Below, piece by piece: positions 55,685 through 64,000 of a DNA stretch of 64,000 bases. Source of the DNA: Colletotrichum lupini. Taxonomy: Eukaryota; Ascomycota; Sordariomycetes; Glomerellales; Glomerellaceae. The stretch lies in the NCBI RefSeq assembly GCF_023278565.1, contig NC_064680.1, forward strand, positions 3,782,001-3,846,000. Reading direction: 5' to 3'. Position 1 is the first letter of the stretch. Each line of letters opens with the position of its first letter. Made by a program: the position numbers and the translations under genes. The notes under the pieces are model-generated. The model was not told the origin of the DNA and made no database searches. It saw nothing but the letters and a program-made list of their open reading frames with translations.

Positions 55685-57610
55685 TCAAATCATGGAGCCA
55701 CCACTCTGGTTGTTGCCCACGAGACCAGCCATTTCAAGCAGCGCACGATCAGCCTCAATGTCACCAGAGCCCAAATTGATCTTCCGCCGAGCTTCCGCCT
55801 CACGATGCTCCCAAGCCCAGTGCTCCGCCTGCGCCTTGGCCTCCTCGTCCCCTCCGCAGCCCCAGACTTCCAGGCTCTCAATCTCGAACCGATCTTGAAA
55901 GTCAAACTTTCGCGTCGTGCTCGTTTGGAATGCGCCGCCACCAGTGGTCCAGTCGTGGGTGAACACTCCAAACTCGAAAGAGTCGTCGAGTAGCAAGGAG
56001 ACGGCGCCGAGAGACAGCATGGTCTGCCTCCGGTGAGCTTGCGTCTGTCGGGGATGGGGGCATCCGACGCCGAGCATAGGTCGATTAGTAGGCGCCTTGG
56101 TGAAGGCGATGTAGTCCGAGTTGTATTTGGAAGCTGGGAACACATCGTGGACGGGCTCCAGCTGGAAAAGCACTGTGTCTCGCTCGCCAAAGCATTCCTT
56201 GGCAGTGTGCTTCCATGGTTGACTAACATAAACGCCAAAGGTCAGGCGCTCTCCCTTGCCGCTGTTCGGGAAGCGACATGGAGGGATGGAGGCAGCAAAA
56301 TTTGACTCCTGACTGCCGTGAGGCGCGTCATTCAGCCGAGTGCCGCGGACCAGAAGGATGGTGGGTGCTCGCCAATTGAAGACTTTGCTCTCGAAGCTTC
56401 CCGTGGAGAAGCCGTCTTCGTTGCCGGAGTACAGAAGCCGTAGTCTTCTAAACAGGTCGGATCCTGGGAGGAAGAAGGATAGTTGTGAGAGGACATTTAG
56501 GTTGAGAATTTCCCCAGTGTCTTGCAGCAAAGGTTGCGCGACTTCCTCCGGCTGCTTTTCGGCGGTTACGGGGTCTTCGCCCTTGTGTTTTGTGAAATCC
56601 AAGTTCTTGGAGAAGAGGAAGTGCTCAAATAGGGGGCTGAACCCATTGAAGAGGTTCGGGAAGCAAACAGGGAGCACTCGGTTGAAGTGACCAAACTTGA
56701 TACCAGGGGCTTTTTCGACATTCAAGAAGGCAGCCAGAATGTTCTCTGCGGTAGCGCGCAGGCTTTCCAGTTCGTCGCCCGTGACCCGAGTGGAGTACAT
56801 TGACAGACTCTCCTGGGGACTCAGCGGTGCAATCAGGATCAGTAGCATCAGCAGCTTGCGGAAGTTATCCGCGGGTATCATGGCCCCTTGCATCTTTGGC
56901 GCATCACCCTGCCAAACGGCATCGTGGATATCGAGAAGCTCAAAGGCTGCAATCTCGAGATCGTCGTCGTCTTCCTCGGGTTCGTCCACAGGTTCGTCGA
57001 CTGCGAAGCCAACCGCATGACTTGCGGCCTGGGGTTCGTTTGGCGGCGCCTCTTTAGAGTCCTCGGCAGCAGCAGCTGCTTCAGATGCCCTGCGATCGTG
57101 TACTGCGAGACTCTTGAAGAGGAGCTTGGCCCTATCCGTAGCTCCCTTGGCCAGAACCCGCTTGTGTCTCTGCGTCATGATAACGATGACCATGATCATC
57201 TGATCGATACCGAGAACCGCGGGAGCATCCTGCAAGAAGGGGAAGGCGCCGATGTAGGACACCATCTGAAATATTACAGGCGAGACGTGGAGGATATCGG
57301 GTATTTCGAGGAACCGTGCGAGTGTGTCTTCCTTCAAGTAACGGATATCGCCTTGGTTATCTGCCAAGCTTTTGAAGACATCTTTGAACGAATATAGCTC
57401 GAGCGAGGTGAAGCACTTTTCGGCAAACCGAGTGGCCTGTTGTAATGGATGGTCAGCGTAAGTACTATACGGATGATGGGTTGATCTGGTTCAAGGACGA
57501 AGGGTGCAGTGTGGTTTTGGTGGGTAGTGCACCCGGCGACTTACGAGTTCACGAGTGAGCTCCTCGTGCGTCGCCTGCCGCGAGTTCTCGTCAGACAGGG
57601 CTTGTCCCAT
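55685..57610 (-). CDS. RTC5: TLDc-domain protein, Restriction of telomere capping 5 (Rtc5)
   Basis: Two exons (57610-57545, 57436-55685) encode 605 residues. The first exon encodes MGQALSDENSRQ and ends at a GTAAGT donor. The N-terminus MGQ-x-x-S is a good N-myristoylation context. The central part is helical (RFAEKCFTSLELYSFKDVFK, then DTLARFLEIPD). The C-terminal TLDc domain shows APTILLVRGTR, ERLTFGVYVSQPWKH, FGERDTVLFQLEPVHDVF, LSLGAVSLLLDDSFEFGVF and FEIESLEVWGCGG. Yeast Rtc5 is a myristoylated vacuolar protein that interacts with the V-ATPase (established knowledge). A low-complexity acidic insert (VDEPVDEPEEDDDD) splits the middle. Without the first exon the protein would start at an internal residue and lose the lipidation site. 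Confidence 0.88.
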
Positions 57611-59452
57611 GATGAGCTTTGTGTTTCGGTTCAAGAGGCATCGAAGTCGAGGTTTAGAATTGTACAGTATGCTGTGGCGCAATCATCACTAGCCATGGCC
57701 ATGTCGAAAGAGGAGGAGGAAGGAGAGAGAGGGAGAAGTAGGAGGAGCATGGATGCGAAGGTTGATGACGGAAGGCCCAATGTCTGGGGTGCATCCTCCA
57801 TCAGGAGACAAAGCGACGGGCGGCCTTAGCACAGCTCAGCGCCTAGACTTTCAGCGGGTGTCAGACCAGTGCGGGTCTCCCGTCGTTCCCCAGCAGTGGA
57901 GGAACCCCGCTAACGTCACTGTCACTGGCCCGAGCTCCCTGCCCCTCCATGCGAGTTTTAGTCATCAAATGCAGCACACAGCTCACCTCAGTTGACTTAC
58001 ACTTGCGGATGCCTGCACTCTCACCTTGGCATATCAATAGTGTCGGTCGATGACTATCATAGGGAATGACAAAAACCAAGTCCTCCTACAGGCTGCACTC
58101 AGGATTATAGTGTAACTATGTTCAGCTCCTGGGCAAATGTCCCGTCGCAACTGATGAGAGGAATGGGACCAAACTGATGCATATGCCTTGAGAATGGAAT
58201 AGGCTGAAGGATACACAAATCTCGAAGTTTCTCAGTAATCGAATGTGTATTGCGAGACACAGCTCAAGTAGACTGGATCTTTTTTGATTCACCTATTCAA
58301 CCTTGTCTCTGCAGCCCGAGCCCGCCCCCGTCGCGCCGGCAGCTTTGCTTCGTCGCCTAATGTCGCGATTTTCCAAAGCACTATAAGGAAAGAGATAATT
58401 CTTGGACTAGTTGCACTCATTTAATGTCGCGCCCAATCCCGTAAGTGACTCCAGCTTCCCGGGGCATATAATGTTGGTGGCTCAGCCGCCGGGCATGCCG
58501 TTATCGTCGCAGCAATGGTAGAACATGTAGTTGGCGCATCCTTGGACTGGTCAAAAGAGCGACGCCCATCTTCGCAGCCGCTTTGGCGTCGATCTTTTGA
58601 CCATGGAAGTGTATTTAATGCTGCAATAAGTTGTGCTATTCGTTCATCAAGGAACTAAATTGTGAGGAAGCACCCACTTGACTCGGTCTCTACCTAGTTT
58701 GCTGGACAAGTTGGTGTTGCATGGCTGTATAGACTCAGGCACGGCAACCTGAAGTACATTGGTTCTCTTACAAAAGAGGTGTATACTTTCTTGCGTGCTT
58801 GTCCAGATCTCCAAGACCTGGCCGGCAGGTTCCGTCTTTAGACACTAAGGTAGTAGCGATGTGTTGTGACAATATATACCGAGGAGCCCTTGAGAAATGC
58901 GTTCAAATAACATCCCAAAGTTTATCAGAGTTTGGCCCTCTAACGAAATGCTCATCTTCGGTCCAGACAGCCTCCGATTTCTAGACCGCCCACAAACGCA
59001 CAGAGTCACGTAGCCGGGTTGTGAGTCCAAAACTAAGAGAGTTAGGTTCTGTTGCTCCCGCCTCACGGCCATGCTGTCGGTGCTGAGGCCGTTGTGGAGC
59101 TTGCACGGAGTCAACCATGACCCCGTCGGAATGCCTCATAACAGCCGGTCAACTGCAGCGTGCGTGCTGATTTATGCCGCTCGTTTCTGAGGATAGGTAT
59201 ACGAGGACTGGCCTGCCAAGTGACAGGTCAGCTTCGCCAAGGCTGATCACATCTCCTGCCTCTGTCAAGATATTAGATAACCATTCAATTCAACCCACAT
59301 GCGCCGCCGGCCGCCCCCGGTTTTATATACGACGGAGCGGAGTCTTCAATGAGACAATGTGCTCGTCCTAAGCGTCGATGCCAATGCCAGTACTGTACAA
59401 TGTAGCCGTGATGTGATACAAATCAGAGTGTCGATCTTGCCCTGGTCCATCC
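57611..59452. other. Long intergenic region upstream of RTC5 holding a strong inverted repeat
   Basis: About 1.8 kb without a supported gene. A 19-bp inverted repeat with an 18-nt spacer lies at 58548-58603 and is described separately. The short frames on both strands show no family features. Confidence 0.5.
58548..58603. repeat. Inverted repeat / potential hairpin
   Basis: The left arm TGGTCAAAAGAGCGACGCC (58548-58566) pairs with the right arm GGCGTCGATCTTTTGACCA (58585-58603) with one mismatch in 19 positions, separated by 18 nt. It could form a hairpin in RNA or a cruciform in DNA, or be two half-sites for a dimeric regulator. Confidence 0.8.
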
Positions 59453-60321
59453 TTATTTCTTGGGCTCTTCTGATGACCCATCCGACGACGGCGGCTTTCT
59501 GCCGTAAATCTCGCCAATGGCACCAAGCGAGCTCTTAGGGTTCTCCTTCTTCTGCGGCTTCTCCTCAACCGGCTTCTCACCCGCAGCAGCATCGCCCTCC
59601 TCAGACTTCTTCCACGCCGACAAGCCCAGCGCACCGAGCACGCCCCCGGTCTTGCCTTGCTCTCCCTCAGCTGGCGTATCTTCACCGGCGTTCTTGGCAT
59701 CGAGCCTCGCCCTCCTCTGCAGCATCCTTGCCTTGAGCGCCTTCTCCTCCTCGTCGCGGGCCTCGAGCTCGCGGATCCAGCGCTGGCGCTGCTCCTCGGC
59801 GTCCTTGGCCTCCTTGATCTTGCGCAGCTCGGCGGTGCGTTCGCGGTCCTTGTTGTAGTAGATGCTACCGGCGAGCATGGCGAAGACGGTGAAGCCCTGG
59901 GCGGCGACACGGGCGCGGAACATCTTGTTGGCTTGTCTGGCGTCGCCGCGGCGGGTCGCGCGCCAGGCGTTGACGAAGGCGAAGACGGTCAGACCACATC
60001 CTGTGGTTGCGACACTGGTCAGAATGGCTAGATGCAGCAGGTTTCCGGGGGAGAGAGGGGCAGTGGTGAGAGCAATTGCTTACCGAGGGGGATGAGAGGC
60101 TCCTCCTTGAGCTTGCGGAAGGCCTTGTGAAGAACGCGCTCATCGTAGAATTCGCTGCGAGTCGCGTGCGTGGGTTAGCAAACCTCCCATTCCTGGACTT
60201 TTGATGATGTGCAGCTCCCGTAGAGCCCGACAGTGGGGGGCGGGCTGGCTTACTTGTTCTCGTCAAAAGACGATGGCATAGGTTGATCGAGCAACGAGGG
60301 TTTTCCGTCTGGACCGGGCAT
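59453..60321 (-). CDS. RCF1: Respiratory supercomplex factor 1 (HIG1-domain protein)
   Basis: Three exons (60321-60254, 60154-60084, 60000-59453) give 228 residues with the frame kept. Rcf1 is a mitochondrial inner-membrane protein that stabilises the complex III-IV supercomplex and assists cytochrome oxidase assembly. The HIG1 domain runs from about residue 22: EFYDERVLHKAFRKLKEEPL, then IPLGCGLTVFAFVNAW (membrane helix 1), the conserved QANKMFRARVAAQ motif, and QGFTVFAMLAGSIYYNK (helix 2). A long charged coiled-coil-like tail (DAEEQRQRWIRELEARDEEE) follows, as in other filamentous fungi. The upstream ATG is supported by the first exon (MPGPDGKPSLLDQP). No targeting presequence is expected for this family. 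Confidence 0.93.
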
Positions 60322-60861
60322 TTTGGCGGTTTGCAATTGGCGTTATGGTGGTTGAAGAAGTCGCAATCGTGGAGTTGGGAATTGGTCGTGCGATTATTCC
60401 CCCAGGGTGCAGTAGTCGGCGAATTCGATGATGAAATGGACTCCGAGACCCTCCTAGCTTTCGGGGACTGGCTGCGCCGTGCCCAGAGCTTCGACCCTTG
60501 AGCAGATTTGCGGCAAATCCCGGCCGGCGCGGTGTGGCTTAACTTGCTCTCTCTTCAGCCACATTTTGTGCAGCTCGGATTCTTATCAAAATGTGTATTA
60601 TCGAGCTGTTATCGGATAAGATAGCTTGACGCACAGTCCATGCCCGATAAGACACCCCGGTCTGCAGTGTCAGCGATGTCGCCCTCAACTCCCAGCGTGA
60701 CGGACACTGACAGCAGGGGGAGCACGACGCCCTTGCTAACGCTACAGCAGGTACAAGGGTGCGTAAGCCAATCCCCAGCGCTAGAGAAGCTGCTGACAGG
60801 GCGTGGACGGCAGCGCTGGCTAACACACCGCAAGAAAAACCGTCTAATAGAATTCGAGTGA
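60322..60861. other. Upstream region of RCF1, ending at the AT-rich block
   Basis: Contains a plus-strand ATG frame (60640-60861, 73 codons, Ser/Thr-rich then basic, ending RWLTHRKKNRLIEFE) that stops exactly where composition becomes AT-rich. It could be the unmutated 5' end of a gene or element running into the block, but nothing identifies it. Confidence 0.35.
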
Positions 60862-63800
60862 TTCGATAAACTAATAATAACCCCCCCTAGTTAAGGTAAG
60901 AGTCCCGTATATAATAGTAAGTACTTAGTTATTAATAGATCCTTAGGCAAATTTCTAGCTAATTAAGGGCTAGAAATATTTTATTATATAATCGCTTTAC
61001 TACTAGTTTAAATATTACGAGTTTTATATAATAAGGAAATATACTACTTTATACTTTACTAAATTATTTTAAAAATATTTTTTAATTATATCTCTTTTTA
61101 ATTATATTAAAATTCGCTTATTATAACTAACTCTATAAAATTATTTTTATAAAACTTATTTATTATATATAATAATAATATTATTTTAATACCTTTACCT
61201 TAATAAAACAAATTTAATTTATTATAAAATATCTAAAAAAACTTAAATTACGATAGCATATTTACTTTATATCTTAATCTCTATAAATATCGAGCTCCTA
61301 TTTATAAAAAGTTAATTAAATAAATAAGTATTATATAAATTAAACCTCTATACTAAATATTAATATAATACTTAGGTTATAAATAATAATTCTAATAATT
61401 ATATTATTATTTTTAATAGCTTAAATATCCGTACTAAATTTAAAATAACCGAGGTATTATTATAGTATAATAGCTTTAATATATAGTTAGTATACTTAAG
61501 TTTTCTCTAACTATTAATAATAGAGTTACGCTTATTATCTTAACTAAAGCCTTATTTATAAAAGAAATCGAGCGGTTATAGGATATAGTATATTTAACTT
61601 TCTATTTTTTAATATTAAGAATTATTAAAAAATAGTAAATTTAATATAATACCTAACGAGGTATTATTAGTTTTTTAATAACTAGTATTATTTTAAGAAA
61701 TATACTTATAACGTAATACTATTATACTGATTAAAATAATAAAGCCTATTTATATATGCCCTATAATAACTTTTATTATATAATTATTTTAAAGGACCTC
61801 GTTAAGAAGTATAATATATTATAAAATAGAGTTAAGATATTTAATATTATACAAAAGATTATTAAGTAAGTCCGGTTATTTAAAAAACATTTTAGAAACG
61901 TTTTAAAAACGTTTCGAAAACATTTTTAATCGTTCTTTTTTTAAATAAAATACTATTTATACTATATACGCTAGATTTAAAAAAGGCGTTATATATTAAG
62001 AATAGAATATAATATACTTCTTTAAACTAAGGAAAATATAATATAATATATATATAAGATTACTTAATAAAATAATATAAATAACTTATAAAAGACTTAA
62101 TAAGAGCTTATTAGTCTTTAGTAATAGATCTTATTATACCGAAATTCGTATTTTTTATAAAAACTTATAAATTACTACTTTATTTAATTTTATTAAATTA
62201 AAAATATTATATATAATATATTAAAATAGCTATAAATAAAACGGATATATAATTTATAAAAAAAAGGAATTAAAAATATTATATATTTATATCGAATTGT
62301 TAAAAACGTCCTATTTATAATAAGCTTATTAAATATTTTATTAAAAGATAAGGCTAAGTTATTAATAACTAAATAAAACTTATTTTAAACTATTACCTAA
62401 ACTTAAAATAGTAAAGTGTTCTATTAAATATCGATACTTTATTCTAAAAAGTATCAAAATAATATTATTTATTATTTTAACGTTTTATAATAAACATAAC
62501 TATCCTTTATTATTATTAAATAAAACTCTAAAAGCTATTATTTAAAATATTCTTTAAATTCTCTAGAGAATTAATGAACTAAATACGAGTCTAAACGCCT
62601 TTTTTTAATCTCCTTAACTCTAAGAATTCCTAGCTAAGAATAAGGGGTAAATAATTATAAATATTTATTAAAGCCTTATAAAAATAGACTTTTTATAATA
62701 TATTATCTATAAATAATAAATTCTTTTATTTCCTAAGGGAAGTTAGACCTTAGCTCTTATATTATAATAATAAAAAGAAGTAAATAAGCAACTATACGTA
62801 AGTCTTTTTATAAATATAAAAAAATAGCTATTTTAATATTATAATAAGTATATAATATATTTAGTATACGTACTAATCTAATACTAACTATATAGTTATT
62901 TACTTTTTTTAAAAGTAAGTAAAATAATGAAAGTTCGACGATATAAAGTCGTTTATAGTTAATATAAATTATAAATATATAAAGGGTATAAGTTAGCGAG
63001 AAGTTATTTAGGGCTAGTATAGCTAGAATAGCGAAAAAGGTATATTCTAACTTTAGAAATATTTCCGAAATGTTTTTTAACTTTTATTTTAAAATTATTA
63101 ATATATTATTTATAAAGCTCTATTTCTTATATAAGTCTATATAAATACTAAAACTATAAATATATATTACTATATATTTCGAGCTATATTTAATATTTTA
63201 AAGTAAAAGTATTAAGTTTAGGTCTAATAGAAATACGTTTATAAAACCGGCCTTTTTAGAATTATTTTAGATTAAGTAGATATAGTAATTAAGGGCTTAG
63301 GTAGATACTTTATTAAAAAGTTTAACTCTTAATAAACATAGCTTATATAGGTTTAAAACTATATACGCTCATATTACGTATATTTTAAAAGAGGTATTAA
63401 AGAATTCTTAAATAAAAATTATTTTTATAGTATAAACTCTACTTATAATATATTAATATTTCTTTTAAAATATTAAATAGTACTTAATTATAACGAGCTA
63501 TACGACATAATTTATTATAAATATTATATTTTACTATATATAGTTTATAATAAAAACATTTTAAAAATATTTCGAAAGAGGAAAACGTTTTTAAAATATT
63601 TTTAAAATGTTTTTTATTAATACCTTACTTAATTAATAATAACTTATTACTTTATAAAAAGCTTTTCGTAGTATACTGACTAAGTAAAGTATAAATAAGA
63701 ACTATATATTATAACCGGGTTCTATAATAAGATAACTAAGGTTTTTTAAAAAGACTAGCTTTTAATACTTAATAATATAAATATAGTTAAGATCTTTTAC

Positions 63801-64000
63801 TTAGTTTTATATATTTAAATTAGCTAGTATCTCCCTCTACTTATTATAATCAATAAATACGTATTAATAATTAGCTATTATGAGTATTAACTAACTTTAA
63901 TAATACTCGTAACTAAGATTAGAATTTAATATTATAGGATTTTATAACGTATTATAAGTATATTATAACTTTATATTAAAATATTAATATTATAGGCCGT
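60862..64000. mobile_element. AT-rich, RIP-like block, probably degenerate transposon(s), family unresolved
   Basis: Base composition changes abruptly after about 60860 to very AT-rich sequence with few CpA/TpG, full of TAA/TAG in all frames, like the Copia copies at the left but without sequence match to them. No LTR, terminal inverted repeat or conserved protein block could be read. AAACGTTT/AAATATTT-type palindromic clusters occur near 61888-61930, 63055-63085 and 63547-63612. The block continues past the window edge. Confidence 0.6.

Noticed and set aside
1..64000. CRISPR arrays, bacterial operons, rRNA or tRNA genes, telomeric TTAGGG arrays
   Set aside because: None seen on reading both strands. 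Intron-containing genes and RIP composition indicate a fungal chromosome. A tRNA could still be missed without a covariance search.

Overview
The window looks like part of a filamentous ascomycete chromosome, most likely a Sordariomycete (inference). The evidence is short introns (about 45-125 nt) with GTAAGT-type donors and CTAAC/CTAAT branch sites, typical ascomycete families (HET, UstYa/DUF3328, Zn2Cys6, GH105, RTC5, SWC3) and AT-rich transposon blocks that have nearly lost CpA/TpG. That loss is the signature of repeat-induced point mutation (RIP).

Layout. 1-5156: 3' part of a RIP-mutated Ty1/Copia element. 5157-14004: an 8.8 kb island holding a decayed multi-pass membrane protein gene, an unidentified gene fragment, a secreted GH105 hydrolase, a RIP-mutated Fot1/pogo DNA transposon (10663-12552) and a secreted beta-propeller protein. 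14010-21428: a complete second copy of the Copia element with 205-bp LTRs and a 5-bp target duplication. 21434-33390: accessory-type genes, namely a lactonase-like propeller, a broken GNAT acetyltransferase, a UstYa-like oxidase, a serine carboxypeptidase, a broken FAD-linked oxidoreductase and a Zn2Cys6 regulator. 33361-37420: a HET-domain protein and a short-chain dehydrogenase-like protein lacking the catalytic Tyr-Lys. 37972-60321: mostly conserved housekeeping genes, namely a ZZ/EF-hand protein, two alpha/beta hydrolases, N-myristoyltransferase, SWC3 (SWR1 complex), an unrecognised secreted protein, RTC5 (TLDc) and RCF1 (respiratory supercomplex). 60862-64000: another AT-rich, RIP-like block.

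How it fits together. The window runs from a transposon-rich accessory domain with three clearly decayed genes into a stable core domain with intact genes. The 22-33 kb block has the accessory enzymes and regulator expected of a specialised-metabolism locus but no recognisable core enzyme or RiPP precursor; it may be an eroded cluster (hypothesis). In the core part, N-myristoyltransferase sits about 10 kb from RTC5, whose spliced N-terminus MGQ is a candidate substrate of that enzyme.

Intron positions come from splice signals and reading-frame continuity. No RNA evidence or database search was available.
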